64,000 nucleotides of DNA, taken from assembly GCF_900129805.1 (NCBI RefSeq), contig NZ_FQWY01000004.1:1-64000 (forward strand), read 5' to 3'. The notes beneath the pieces are model-generated. The model ran no database searches. It saw only the letters and a program-made list of their open reading frames with translations, and was not told where the DNA came from. Below, one piece after another: positions 16,340 to 25,388 of the stretch. The position numbers and the translations under genes were made by a program. Each line of letters starts with the position of its first letter. Position 1 is the stretch's first letter. Origin of the DNA: Thermosyntropha lipolytica DSM 11003 (GTDB taxonomy: Bacteria > Bacillota > Syntrophomonadia > Syntrophomonadales > Syntrophomonadaceae).

Positions 16340-16498
16340 ATGGGCTGCACTCAGGGGATGGTAAGCAGCGGGTGTCTTATGGTAAGTGCAGGTTTGCATG
16401 ACAATATGCTGTTTATGTTTGATGAAGAGGAGATTCTCATAAATACTGTAACTTGTCGGGTGATGCTGGAGATAATAGAGAAGGTAATGACTTTATAA
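16340..16498 (+). CDS. Possible 52-aa protein or 3' end of a decayed gene
   Basis: ATG 16340 to TAA 16498. The product begins MGCTQGMVSSGCLMVSAGLH and continues with acidic and hydrophobic residues (LFMFDEEEILINTVTCRV) and reads like genuine coding sequence. There is no good ribosome site, and protein-like sequence continues upstream in another frame, so a frameshifted gene is the better guess. It is followed within 20 bp by a terminator. Confidence 0.35.
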   Translation: MGCTQGMVSSGCLMVSAGLHDNMLFMFDEEEILINTVTCRVMLEIIEKVMTL

Positions 16499-16516
16499 AA
16501 CCTGTTTTTTAAAAGT

Positions 16517-16560
16517 AAAAGCTCCGTGCAAGCATATGACTTCCTGTACGGAGCCTTTTA
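16517..16560. terminator. Rho-independent terminator (bidirectional)
   Basis: AAAAGCTCCGT ... ACGGAGCCTTTT forms a hairpin with A/T tails on both sides. It can end the plus-strand operon and the minus-strand deacetylase gene at 16624. Confidence 0.75.
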
Positions 16561-16623
16561 TTTAAGTTTATGGCAAAATCTGAAAATAGATGGTGGGGTT
16601 AAGAGTACAAAATGTCCTGTTTT

Positions 16624-17367
16624 TTAGTTGATTTTATCCTGATCTGTTTTGGCCTCTTTTAAAAGTTCAGAGACAGTTACGAACTGATAGCCCTGTTTTT
16701 TAAGTTCCTTTATTATTACAGGCAGGGCTTCGGTAGTCTGTTTGCAGGAATCGCTGGCATGCATGAGTATTATATCACCGGGATGAGCTTTTTTAGTGAC
16801 TCTTTCGATGATAGTGTTTACTCCTGGATTCATCCAGTCTAAAGAATCAGTTCCCCACTGGATAGCTTCATAGCCGCATTCGTGAATAGCTTCAATTACA
16901 TGGTTTTTATAGTCCCCGTTAGGGGTGCGTATAAGCCTGGCATCTACTCCGGTCACTTCTTTTATCGCTTTATGAGCCTTTTCGATTTCTTCCTTTATTT
17001 CTGATTTGCTGAGCTGGCTTAAGTTTATATGCCGGTATCCGTGGCTGGCAATTTCATGTCCGTCTTCTTTTATGCGGTTGGCAATGTCAGGATATTGCTT
17101 TACCCAGGGGCCGGATAAGAAGAAGGTGCATTTGATGTTGTTTTCTTTTAGGATATCCAGCACCGGGATGGGGGTCTGGTTACCCCAGCTGATGTCAAAA
17201 GTAAGGGCTAGTATCTTTTTATCTGTGCGGATTTCATAAATGGGCTTTTGCCGGTTATAGGCTTCTACTACCAGAACACTGCCGGTAATAAGGACAAAAC
17301 TAACCATAAATATTAATGCCAGAAGGGTTTTGGGACGAAAATAATAAAATCCAAAAATTTTAGGCAT
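16624..17367 (-). CDS. Polysaccharide deacetylase, PdaB-like
   Basis: 247 aa with one N-terminal membrane anchor (about residues 14-35). The NodB-domain motif 1 is the variant TFDISWG (about 72-78) seen in sporulation deacetylase PdaB instead of TFDDGP. Motif 2 is HEIASHGYRH, and later come IRTPNGDY and HASDSC. It removes acetyl groups from surface glycans or peptidoglycan, outside the membrane. It lies behind the related gene at 17415-18167 on the same strand (47 bp gap), probably an operon or old tandem duplication. Confidence 0.85.
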   Translation of the reverse strand: MPKIFGFYYFRPKTLLALIFMVSFVLITGSVLVVEAYNRQKPIYEIRTDKKILALTFDISWGNQTPIPVLDILKENNIKCTFFLSGPWVKQYPDIANRIKEDGHEIASHGYRHINLSQLSKSEIKEEIEKAHKAIKEVTGVDARLIRTPNGDYKNHVIEAIHECGYEAIQWGTDSLDWMNPGVNTIIERVTKKAHPGDIILMHASDSCKQTTEALPVIIKELKKQGYQFVTVSELLKEAKTDQDKIN

Positions 17368-17414
17368 AATTTGGGCCTCCCCAGGATTTATGTTTTTTTG
17401 TAATCTTATGCCGG

Positions 17415-18167
17415 TTAAAGATTTTTATTACTTTTTTCTGCATTTACCAGCTGGGTCAAAGTTACAAATCGGTATCCTTGCTGTTTAAGTTCCGGTATGA
17501 AAATGTCGAGAGATAGAGCTGTCTCTTTCCCATTAGGGCCACCATCGTGCAGGATGATTATCTGGCCTGGTCGGGCATGTTTTATTATGTAATGGGCTAT
17601 ATCTTCGGCTTTTTTTCCCTGCCAGTCCTTAGGGTCCTGAATATAGCTCCAGTAGCCTATAATCATCTTTTCTTCAACTACCAGATCTACCATTTCATAG
17701 GAGAGATATCCGCCGGGAGGACGGAAAAAGCGAGGTTTGGTACCCGTCAGGTTATAGACTATCTGGTTAGTTTTTTTTATTTCTTCCTGTATAGAAAATC
17801 GGCTTTCCCGGTTAAAATCAGGATGGGAAAAGCTGTGATTGCCGATTTCATGACCTTCTTTGGCCATGCGCTTTATAATCTCCGGGTATTTTTCGGCATA
17901 TTGTCCCAGCACGAAAAAAGTAGCCTGTGACTGGTGTTTTTGCAGAAGATCTAAAACCAGAGGAGTATTTGCTGGATGGGGGCCATCGTCGAAGGTAAGA
18001 GCCAGGATTTTCTGGTCGGTAATTGCTTCTGTAATAATTATTTTTTTCTGTTTCCAGTTTTCCATATTCGGATGTAAGGTTAAACGGTAGGCTCCGATGG
18101 AAAAACCAAGTATAAAAAGGCAGGATAGCAGGAGAAGGGCTGGTTTCTTTTTGATATAAATCAGCAA
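17415..18167 (-). CDS. Polysaccharide deacetylase (NodB domain)
   Basis: 250 aa, N-terminal anchor (about residues 8-28). All NodB motifs are canonical: TFDDGPHP (about 59), HEIGNHSFSHPDF (metal-binding His pair), RFFRPPGG and ILHDGG, so it should be an active metal-dependent deacetylase of peptidoglycan or chitin-like glycans. It differs from its downstream neighbour, which has the DISWG variant. AAAGGAG lies before ATG 18167. Confidence 0.88.
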   Translation of the reverse strand: MLIYIKKKPALLLLSCLFILGFSIGAYRLTLHPNMENWKQKKIIITEAITDQKILALTFDDGPHPANTPLVLDLLQKHQSQATFFVLGQYAEKYPEIIKRMAKEGHEIGNHSFSHPDFNRESRFSIQEEIKKTNQIVYNLTGTKPRFFRPPGGYLSYEMVDLVVEEKMIIGYWSYIQDPKDWQGKKAEDIAHYIIKHARPGQIIILHDGGPNGKETALSLDIFIPELKQQGYRFVTLTQLVNAEKSNKNL

Positions 18168-18262
18168 ATTTTTATCTCCTTTCAGGAAGTTTTTAAATAT
18201 ATATATGTTTAATTAAAGGCAATATTCATAAAACAAGGAGAAAAATGGAAAAGGGGACTAAA

Positions 18263-18303
18263 TAAAAAGGGCGGATTTTTAAGATTTACCGCCCTTTTTA
18301 TTT
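18263..18303. terminator. Bidirectional terminator
   Basis: TAAAAAGGGCGG ... CCGCCCTTTTTA, a strong hairpin right after the MFS gene stop (minus strand). Confidence 0.8.
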
Positions 18304-18308
18304 AGTTT

Positions 18309-19520
18309 TTATGCAGGCTGGGAAGGAGCAGCAGGTGGTTTAGCCAGGAAGGTTACGGCTGCTGCCAGGAGGCAGGCTGCTGCAGCTACCATGAATGCCG
18401 ATTCAAATCCGATGGCTACTGAAAGCCGGGGGGCAAGGAGGGCAGCAACTCCATAGAAAAGGAATACGGCTCCATAGTTGTTGCCTACATTGGCTGTGCC
18501 GAACCACTCAGCAGTTATGGTCGGAAGAACTGATGCTAGTCCTCCGAAGCAAAATCCTACCACACAGGTGGCCAGGAGAAAAGTAGCATAAGTCATAGAA
18601 GCGGTGCTCATGAAAAGCATAGCACCAAAGAGCAGAAGATTTATGAAGAGTATAGAGCGTGTACGACCTACTCTGTCCGATACAGCTCCCCAGATAAGGC
18701 GCCCGGCAGCATTAAATAGAGAGATAGTTACTACGGCATTGCCGGCAGCGGCTAGACTCAAACCTACCATTTTCATACCTATATCAGTAGCCACACTTAT
18801 TATCATGAGGCAGGCAGCGGCGCCGAAAAACATCCAGATTACGAGAAAGTAAAACTGCCTGGTCTTAATGGCTTCCCCGGTAGTAAAGTTGTAAGCGGAG
18901 ACTCCACCTGCAGCAGTAGGAGCAGGAGGTGTCCATCCTTCGGGTTTGTATCCCGGAGGAGGAACTACTAGGAACTGGGCTCCTATCAGGATAAGGATGC
19001 CGTATATTATCCCCAGATAGAGAAAAGCGGTGCTTACGCCGAATTTAGCAATGAACATAAGGATTAAAGGTTTAAATACCATACCACCTACACCGAGAGC
19101 AGCCAGTATTATGCCGGTTACTAAGCCGCGCTTGTCAGGAAACCATTTTACACAGGTAGCAAGTGGCGTAACATAGGCTGCTCCTATGCCTATTCCGGCT
19201 ATAAACCCATAAGTTATATACAGCATAAGAGGTGTGTGGGCCAGGCTGGCAAGGGCAACGCCAAGGCCGGTAAGCAGACCCCCGGCAATAGCTACTTTTT
19301 TGGGGCCTATTTTATCTTGAATACGGCCGGCGACTATTACGGCCAGGGCAAATGAGGCCAGAGTTACGGAAAAGGTGAAAACCGTAGCTCCAGGATCCCA
19401 GCCGAATTTATCAATCAACGGCTTGTTAAAAAGGCTCCAGGTATATATAGCGCCCAGGCTTAGCTGCATGATTATGGAGCCTAAGACGACTAACCAGCGG
19501 TTAGCTATTTTTGTATCCAT
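18309..19520 (-). CDS. OFA-family MFS transporter (oxalate/formate-antiporter type)
   Basis: 403 aa, 12 membrane segments. It starts RWLVVLGSIIMQLSLGAIYT and has the GAIYTWSLF and GRIQDKIGPKK motifs typical of the OFA subfamily. The second-half loop SDRVGRTRS is the usual MFS repeat motif. OFA members exchange small carboxylates such as oxalate/formate or take up lactate; the substrate here cannot be read from sequence. It is a single gene with its own terminator. The 318 bp before it hold an inverted repeat at 19612-19630. Confidence 0.87.
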   Translation of the reverse strand: MDTKIANRWLVVLGSIIMQLSLGAIYTWSLFNKPLIDKFGWDPGATVFTFSVTLASFALAVIVAGRIQDKIGPKKVAIAGGLLTGLGVALASLAHTPLMLYITYGFIAGIGIGAAYVTPLATCVKWFPDKRGLVTGIILAALGVGGMVFKPLILMFIAKFGVSTAFLYLGIIYGILILIGAQFLVVPPPGYKPEGWTPPAPTAAGGVSAYNFTTGEAIKTRQFYFLVIWMFFGAAACLMIISVATDIGMKMVGLSLAAAGNAVVTISLFNAAGRLIWGAVSDRVGRTRSILFINLLLFGAMLFMSTASMTYATFLLATCVVGFCFGGLASVLPTITAEWFGTANVGNNYGAVFLFYGVAALLAPRLSVAIGFESAFMVAAAACLLAAAVTFLAKPPAAPSQPA

Positions 19521-19611
19521 TTTATCCCTCCCTGATTATAGTTAGGTTAAATGTTTTTATTTAACTTGCCTGGAATAAAAAATTCCTCCCCCCCTCTCCA
19601 CCTATTTATTA

Positions 19612-19630
19612 TCCTAGCATTTTGCTAGGA
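19612..19630. promoter_or_regulatory. Perfect inverted repeat, possible operator
   Basis: TCCTAGCA-TTT-TGCTAGGA, 8-bp arms, about 90 bp before the MFS start. There is no T-run after it in either direction, so an operator is more likely than a terminator. Confidence 0.4.
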
Positions 19631-19799
19631 CATTTCTTAATATCTTATCATGCAGATAAGTATTCCGGGCAAGTGTATTTTGTATATTTTTTAAATCGCT
19701 AAAATTATGCGGCAGGGAAAATGTAAGCAGGAAAGGAGAAAAGGGATAAGAAGGATAATTTTACTTCTTTTTTTGTTCTTATGCAATTTTTGTATTTTA

Positions 19800-19836
19800 G
19801 CAAAAACTGCCGACCCGGATAAAGGTCGGCAGTTTT
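19800..19836 (-). terminator. Terminator of motAB
   Basis: On the minus strand AAAACTGCCGACC ... GGTCGGCAGTTTTT, a 13-bp stem immediately after the motB stop. Confidence 0.85.
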
Positions 19837-19838
19837 AG

Positions 19839-20588
19839 TTATTGAAAGTTTAGATTTATATCTTCTATTTTGTATTTGCGCAAAAGGAGAATTTCTACTC
19901 TCCGGTTCATAGCTCTTCCCTGGACAGTGGCATTATTGGCTATGGGACGGTATTCGCCGTAGCCTACTACCGAAAAGCGGGCAGGATCAAGATCCGGATT
20001 TTGCAGCAGGAATTTCATGACATTAAGTGCCCGCTGGGTGCTGAGCTCCCAGTTTGACGGAAACTGGGGGGTGTTGATAGGCAGATTATCTGTATGTCCA
20101 GAAACTTCTATATTGTTGTCCAGAGATGCCAGTATAACAGATAAATCCCTTAAAATAGGCATAGCTTCTGGTTTGATATCTGCCTTGCCTGAATCAAACA
20201 GGGCTACATCCCTGATAATTATCTGCAGCCCTTTTTCATTTACCGTGGTGGTTACCAGAGCTTCAATTCCCTGTTCTTTAAAGTAGCGGTCCAGAGCCTC
20301 TTTATATTGTTCCAGCTTTTGAGTTTCGATAAGGCTTTGGGTAGGAGGATTTTCGGTATTAGGTTTTTCTCCTTCATCGATCAGAGCTTTTCCGGTGGTC
20401 ATAATACCGGGGCCGCCGGCAAACAGGGACTGCAGCATCCGCTTAAATTCCTCAAACTTTTGCTGGTCAACCTGGCTCATAGCAAACAAGACTATGAATA
20501 ATGCCAGAAGGAGTGTCAGCATGTCTGCATAAGGTATAAGCCAGGTTTCATCTATATGTCCTTCATGTTTTTTATGCCTTTTGGCCAT
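19839..20588 (-). CDS. motB: Flagellar motor protein MotB
   Basis: 249 aa. One N-terminal membrane helix with the proton-binding Asp in WLIPYADMLTLLLALFIVLF (D22). The C-terminal OmpA-like peptidoglycan-binding domain has SGHTDNLPI and NWELSTQRALNVMKFLL. It forms the stator with MotA, encoded immediately upstream with no gap. The product is a little shorter than B. subtilis MotB. Confidence 0.93.
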   Translation of the reverse strand: MAKRHKKHEGHIDETWLIPYADMLTLLLALFIVLFAMSQVDQQKFEEFKRMLQSLFAGGPGIMTTGKALIDEGEKPNTENPPTQSLIETQKLEQYKEALDRYFKEQGIEALVTTTVNEKGLQIIIRDVALFDSGKADIKPEAMPILRDLSVILASLDNNIEVSGHTDNLPINTPQFPSNWELSTQRALNVMKFLLQNPDLDPARFSVVGYGEYRPIANNATVQGRAMNRRVEILLLRKYKIEDINLNFQ

Positions 20589-21362
20589 TTATTCTTCCTC
20601 CAGTTTCTTTCTTTCTTCCGGGGTTAAGAAAACCATCATTTTTTCCTTTATCTGTATAGGGTTGTTGCCGCTTTGCAGGGATATTAAGCCTTCAAGGAGC
20701 ATGGTTTTGATAACTACTTCTTCTTCTGACTTTCTTTTAAGTTTATTGGCAAAAGGGTGCCACATGACATAACCGCTGAATATACCGAAAAGGGTAGCGA
20801 CGAAAGCAGCTGATATCGAGGCTCCCAGCTTTCTGGTGTCATCCAGGTGGCCCAGTGCTCCTATCAAACCTACAACTGCCCCCATAACCCCCAGGGTGGG
20901 AGCATAGGTTCCAGCCTGGGAAAATACCAAGGCCCCCGACTGGTGTCTCTCACTCATGGTGGCAATTTCAGTTTCCAGGTAGTCGCGCAGGAACTGCTCG
21001 TCCTGGCCGTCAACTATAAGCTGCAAACCTTTACGGATAAAAGGGTCTTCAATTTCTGTGAGGCGGGCTTCCAGGGATAAGAGCCCTTCTTTACGCGCCT
21101 GCTGGGCCAGTTCCACTATGAGCTTTACCAGTTCAGCAGGATCTTCTCTTTTCGGTTCGGTAAATATGATCTTAAACAGAGAAGGAATGCGTTTGATTTC
21201 TTTCATGGGAAAAGCGTTGAATATGGCAGCGGTAGTTCCTACGAATATTATTATTATAGCTGCCGGGTTGATAAGTATGGCGATATTGGCCCCCTTGGCG
21301 ATCATGCCGCCTATAAGGGCGAAAAGACCTAATAATAGACCTATGATTACTGCAAGATCCAT
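20589..21362 (-). CDS. motA: Flagellar motor protein MotA
   Basis: 257 aa with four membrane segments. The large cytoplasmic loop carries conserved charges (RKEGLLSLEARL, about residues 91-102), and the third-fourth helix region reads YAPTLGVMGAVVGLI with the usual stator proline. It forms the ion channel with MotB; the two genes abut (stop TAA followed by ATG within the same few bases). It starts at ATG 21362 behind GAGGTGAC. A predicted proton motor by overall resemblance to MotAB rather than PomAB. Confidence 0.93.
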   Translation of the reverse strand: MDLAVIIGLLLGLFALIGGMIAKGANIAILINPAAIIIIFVGTTAAIFNAFPMKEIKRIPSLFKIIFTEPKREDPAELVKLIVELAQQARKEGLLSLEARLTEIEDPFIRKGLQLIVDGQDEQFLRDYLETEIATMSERHQSGALVFSQAGTYAPTLGVMGAVVGLIGALGHLDDTRKLGASISAAFVATLFGIFSGYVMWHPFANKLKRKSEEEVVIKTMLLEGLISLQSGNNPIQIKEKMMVFLTPEERKKLEEE

Positions 21363-21608
21363 AATGTCACCTCGAAAAATTTTTAAGCCTTTTTAATTAT
21401 AATGTAATTTGTTTTAAAAGGTCAGGATTAAATATTAAACTTTGCGACCGATTCTTAATATATTATCGATAAAATATTATTTTCCTTCAGTATTTTGCAA
21501 AAAATTATATAAAGGCTCTGGTAACCCGCCGGGCAGGGGGGGAAGTATTGAATAATGAAAACTTGCCCATCATATAATTATAGAGTAATTTAAACCGGAG
21601 GTTTTTTT

Positions 21609-22532
21609 ATGTTCTACTATTATGAAGTAGCAACAGTATTGGAAAATGAAGACTTGGTGCATGAATTTGACCAGAGGCTTTGCTGGATGAGACAGAAAGG
21701 CTATTCTACCCAAATCGATATATATAATGGAAAAGGTTATGATTTTATATATCTCATGTTGCAGGGGGAGGAAAAAGATGAGGTTTTTAAAGAAGAAGAT
21801 ATTGTGCATATTTTTCAGCACCAGCTGGCAGAAATACTGGCTGAACACATTATCAAAGATTGGGAAGGCAAGCTGATATGGAAAAAGGTTTTAAAACTAT
21901 GCCGTCAATATCAGCCTGCAGAGAGGAATGCTATTTTTAAAAAGGCTTATGATTTTTTATCTGGTTTCCATGAAAATGAAAGCCTTAACCTGTTTATAAA
22001 TTTCAACCGCAAAAACAGGATAATGAGCCGGATTCTAGAGCATATAAAAAGAAGTGATAAGATTATAATTGAGGGGTTTATCCGTTTTGGTTTGCCTGAT
22101 TACTTGCAGGAGATAGATGGAGCGGTAAAAATAGCTCAGGAAGAGTTTAAAAACGAGAAAGAGTATAACGAATTTATAAGGCTTTTGCAATACTTTGTCA
22201 ACTCACAGGTTCCCAAAACATATGAGATAAATATCATGCCGGGGCCGCAGGGAAGTTTTTATTTCTGGGATGGAGATAATGCAGTATTAGAAGAGAAGTA
22301 TGTTGATTATTACCGGGATCTGTGTGCTGATGAGGTAAGTCTGGATGATGTTCTTATAAGTGTACTCATAACTATTGCTCCGCGCCGGATAGTTTTGCAT
22401 AATATGGAAAAATGTCGCTGCCATCAAGAAGCGCTGGATATAATAAGAAAGGTGTTTGGGGAGCGCATCCAGATTTGTCCAGGCTGCAGGTATTGCTGTC
22501 TTTTTAAGGAGGATAAGGATTTTACCTGGTAG
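21609..22532 (+). CDS. ytxC: Sporulation protein YtxC family
   Basis: 307 aa. It has a central helical part and a conserved C-terminal domain (ITIAPRRIVLHN, about residue 258) that match the YtxC-like family. In Bacillus and many Clostridia ytxC lies just before thrS, as it does here with only a DUF445 gene between. Its molecular function is unknown; the C-terminal CRYCC Cys cluster is notable. Starts at ATG behind CCGGAGG. Confidence 0.8.
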   Translation: MFYYYEVATVLENEDLVHEFDQRLCWMRQKGYSTQIDIYNGKGYDFIYLMLQGEEKDEVFKEEDIVHIFQHQLAEILAEHIIKDWEGKLIWKKVLKLCRQYQPAERNAIFKKAYDFLSGFHENESLNLFINFNRKNRIMSRILEHIKRSDKIIIEGFIRFGLPDYLQEIDGAVKIAQEEFKNEKEYNEFIRLLQYFVNSQVPKTYEINIMPGPQGSFYFWDGDNAVLEEKYVDYYRDLCADEVSLDDVLISVLITIAPRRIVLHNMEKCRCHQEALDIIRKVFGERIQICPGCRYCCLFKEDKDFTW

Positions 22533-22625
22533 ATTAAAGGGAGATAAAGGCAGGTTAAAAGGTGCTTGCGGGATACTGCAAAATTTGTTATATTCGATAA
22601 GTAAAAATAGCATAAGGTGGTAAAC

Positions 22626-23228
22626 ATGCTGCATTTTATAATTATACCCCTTATAAGTGCTTTTATCGGCTACCTTACCAATGTTATAGCCATAAAGCTT
22701 TTATTTTGGCCTAAAAAGCCAATAAACCTTATTTTTTTTACTTTACAGGGGTTATTACCGAAGCGGCAGGCAGATATAGCCAACAGTGTAGGGGCTCTGG
22801 TAGAAGAACAGCTTCTGTCTATGGACGAGCTTATGGATCGGATAGATAATCCCGATATGCACCTTAAAATTGCGGACAAGCTGGCAGAAATTGCCCGCAA
22901 TAAGATTGATACCGTACTTCCGGGTATTCTGCCGGGCAAGATCACGCGCTTGATTACGGATAATCTGGAGCGGATGCTAAGACAGGAAGCTCCAGGGCTT
23001 ATAAGGCAGGTAATGGCTTCCGGACGTGATTATCTTACCGCTGAGGTGGATATAAAGAAGATGGTAGAAGATAAGATAAACAGCTTCGACCTGGATCAGC
23101 TGGAAGCTATGATAAAAAATGTATCTTCACCTGAAATAAGGTTTATAGAGATTTTAGGTGGGGTACTGGGGCTTTTGATTGGCCTTATACAGGTATTATT
23201 TTTGCTTTTGTTTCCCTTTAGTGTTTAA
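22626..23228 (+). CDS. DUF445 family membrane protein
   Basis: 200 aa. ATG 22626 is preferred over GTG 22617 because AAGGTGG precedes it. It has an N-terminal membrane helix with the family motif IGYLTNVIAIKLLFWP (about residues 15-30), a helical middle, and a C-terminal membrane helix (about 180-198). Family members such as YheB are about 370 aa, so this is the short form. Function unknown. Confidence 0.8.
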   Translation: MLHFIIIPLISAFIGYLTNVIAIKLLFWPKKPINLIFFTLQGLLPKRQADIANSVGALVEEQLLSMDELMDRIDNPDMHLKIADKLAEIARNKIDTVLPGILPGKITRLITDNLERMLRQEAPGLIRQVMASGRDYLTAEVDIKKMVEDKINSFDLDQLEAMIKNVSSPEIRFIEILGGVLGLLIGLIQVLFLLLFPFSV

Positions 23229-23257
23229 AATGGTGTAAAAGCAGGAGGTTACATAAT

Positions 23258-25168
23258 ATGCTAAAGATTACGCTACCCGATGGAAGTATAAGAGAATATC
23301 CCGAAGGGATAACCCTTCTGGCTGTGGCGGAAGATATAAGCGCTAAACTGGCCAAAAATGCAGTAGCCGCCGTCTTCAATGGCGAAGTGGTAGATCTTAC
23401 CCGGAAAATTTTTGAGGATGGAACCTTAGAAATCATTACTTTTGATGATGAAAGGGGAAAAGAAGTTTACCGCCATACTTCAGCTCATATTATGGCTCAG
23501 GCGGTAAAGAGATTGTGGCCGGACACCAAACTGGCTATCGGACCAGCTATTGATAAAGGCTTTTATTATGATTTTGACAGCAGCCATAAGTTTAGTCCGG
23601 ATGATTTGGAAATAATTGAAAAAGAAATGCAAAAGATTATCGATGCCGATTATCCTATAATAAGAAAAGAGCTTTCCCGGGAAGAAGCCTTGAAGTTTTT
23701 TGCGGAAAGAGGAGAAGAATATAAAGTAGAACTCATTAATGACCTGCCGGAAGATGCTGTAATCAGTATTTATGAACAGGGAGAATTTGTTGATCTCTGT
23801 GCGGGACCTCATCTTCCTTCTACCGGCCGGGTAAAATCTTTTAAGCTTATGAGTCTGGCTGGTGCTTACTGGCGGGGAAGCGAGAAGAACCCTATGCTGC
23901 AGAGGATATATGCTACTTCTTTTCCCAAGAAGTCGATGCTGGATGATTATCTGACCAAGCTGGAAGAAGCCAAAAAACGCGATCATCGTAAGCTGGGAAA
24001 AGAACTGGGGCTGTTTGTGCTTCTGGAAGAAGGGCCGGGCTTTCCGTTTTTCCTGCCTAAAGGCATGATTCTGCGCAATGAGCTGGAAAAGTTCTGGCGG
24101 GAAGAACATATGAAGGCAGGGTATCAGGAAATAAAAACCCCTATTATTCTTAATCGCGAATTGTGGGAGAGATCAGGACACTGGGACCATTATAAGGAAA
24201 ATATGTATTTTACCCAGATAGATGGCGAAGATTATGCGATAAAGCCCATGAACTGTCCGGGAGGAATGCTGGTTTACAAGCAAAGCCTGCACAGCTACCG
24301 GGATTTGCCCCTGCGCACCTGTGAACTGGGACTTGTACACCGGCATGAACTTTCCGGGGTTTTGCACGGCCTTATGCGGGTAAGGGCTTTTACCCAGGAT
24401 GATGCCCATATCTTTATGCGGCCCGAGCAGATTATCGATGAAATTAAAGGGGTTATCGATCTGGTAGACCGTTTCTACAGCCTTTTTGGCTTCAGCTACC
24501 ATGTGGAACTGTCAACTAAACCGGAAAAGGCTATGGGATCTGATGAGATATGGGAACTGGCTACCAATGCCCTTATTCAGGCATTAAATGAAAAAGGGCT
24601 GGAATACAAGGTTAATGAAGGGGATGGAGCATTTTACGGACCCAAGATTGATTTCCATCTCAAGGATTCCCTGGATCGCACATGGCAGTGCGGAACTATC
24701 CAGCTTGATTTCCAGATGCCGGAAAAATTTGACTTAACTTATATCGGCGAAGATGGTGAAAAACACCGTCCGGTTATGGTACACCGGGTAGTTTACGGCA
24801 GTATTGAAAGGTTTATCGGCATCCTGACCGAGCATTTTGCCGGCGCTTTCCCGGCCTGGCTGGCTCCAGTACAGGTACGGGTTATTCCTGTGGCGGAAAG
24901 GCATCATGCCTATGCCAACCAGGTGGTGGAAGAGCTTAAGAAGTGGGGTATAAGAGCAGAAGCTGATCTGCGCAGTGAAAAGGTAGGATATAAAATAAGG
25001 GAAGGACAGCTGCAAAAAATACCTTACCTGCTCGTAGTAGGCGATAATGAAGTAGAAAAGGGAGAGGTGGCAGTAAGGCATAGAAAGCTGGGCGATATGG
25101 GAGCAAAATCAGTTTCTGATTTTAGAGCTCTTTTACTTAAAGAGATCGAAGAAAAAGCTATTGTCTAA
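23258..25168 (+). CDS. thrS: Threonyl-tRNA synthetase
   Basis: 636 aa, full length. Order: TGS domain (about 1-61), editing/SAD domain with HTSAHIMAQAVK (about 72-84), class II catalytic core with the zinc ligand in MNCPGGM (about 330) and AFTQDDAHIF, then the C-terminal anticodon-binding domain (APVQVRVIPV, about 540 onward). It charges tRNA-Thr. GCAGGAGG lies before ATG. I see no T-box before this gene, unlike many Firmicutes thrS genes; only 29 bp separate it from the DUF445 gene, so it may depend on upstream promoters. Confidence 0.97.
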   Translation: MLKITLPDGSIREYPEGITLLAVAEDISAKLAKNAVAAVFNGEVVDLTRKIFEDGTLEIITFDDERGKEVYRHTSAHIMAQAVKRLWPDTKLAIGPAIDKGFYYDFDSSHKFSPDDLEIIEKEMQKIIDADYPIIRKELSREEALKFFAERGEEYKVELINDLPEDAVISIYEQGEFVDLCAGPHLPSTGRVKSFKLMSLAGAYWRGSEKNPMLQRIYATSFPKKSMLDDYLTKLEEAKKRDHRKLGKELGLFVLLEEGPGFPFFLPKGMILRNELEKFWREEHMKAGYQEIKTPIILNRELWERSGHWDHYKENMYFTQIDGEDYAIKPMNCPGGMLVYKQSLHSYRDLPLRTCELGLVHRHELSGVLHGLMRVRAFTQDDAHIFMRPEQIIDEIKGVIDLVDRFYSLFGFSYHVELSTKPEKAMGSDEIWELATNALIQALNEKGLEYKVNEGDGAFYGPKIDFHLKDSLDRTWQCGTIQLDFQMPEKFDLTYIGEDGEKHRPVMVHRVVYGSIERFIGILTEHFAGAFPAWLAPVQVRVIPVAERHHAYANQVVEELKKWGIRAEADLRSEKVGYKIREGQLQKIPYLLVVGDNEVEKGEVAVRHRKLGDMGAKSVSDFRALLLKEIEEKAIV

Positions 25169-25227
25169 TTAAGCCTTAAAATGCTTGCGACAAAAATTTA
25201 TATATGTTATACTTTTATTCGATACTA

Positions 25228-25372
25228 AGCAGGAGCTTCGCTTCTCACCTTACAACTGCGGTTCGTAAGGTAATGGTCTTATCTTTAAGAAAAGTGCACA
25301 GGGGAAGAATGCCTATTTCTGTGCCTTAAGAGGGAAAGAAGCGGGTTCATGCGAACTCGCTTTTATATTTTT
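25228..25372 (+). promoter_or_regulatory. L20-type leader of the infC-rpmI-rplT operon
   Basis: Three hairpins can be read in order: ACCTTAC ... GTAAGGT (about 25247-25271), GCACAG ... CTGTGC (about 25295-25324), and AAGCGGGTTC/GAACTCGCTTTTA (25339-25366), the last a terminator. Position, size and layout match the Firmicute leader in which ribosomal protein L20 promotes termination. The family assignment is by layout, not by alignment. Confidence 0.75.
25339..25366 (+). terminator. Attenuator terminator in the infC leader
   Basis: AAGCGGGTTC-ATGC-GAACTCGCTTTTAT; the hairpin ends 6 bp before the infC ribosome site. Confidence 0.75.
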
Positions 25373-25388
25373 AGGAGGTGAACTTCTT

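Larger units (their letters stand above)
16208..16623. other. Intergenic stretch with decayed coding sequence, a 52-aa frame and a terminator
   Basis: At 16231-16320 a frame behind AAGGAGG reads like protein (FDAGLDYIERPVKGINPYV) and then hits stops. From 16340 another frame is open (separate entry). This looks like one small gene broken by frameshifts, or two tiny genes. A terminator follows at 16517-16560. Confidence 0.4.
19521..19838. other. Intergenic stretch between the MFS and motB genes
   Basis: Contains the leftward promoter region of the MFS gene, the inverted repeat at 19612-19630 and the motAB terminator at 19800-19836. No gene seen. Confidence 0.5.

Noticed and set aside
23229-23257. 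T-box before thrS
   Set aside because: Only 29 bp lie between the genes and no GGTGG...ACCGCGG-type motif was seen before ytxC either.
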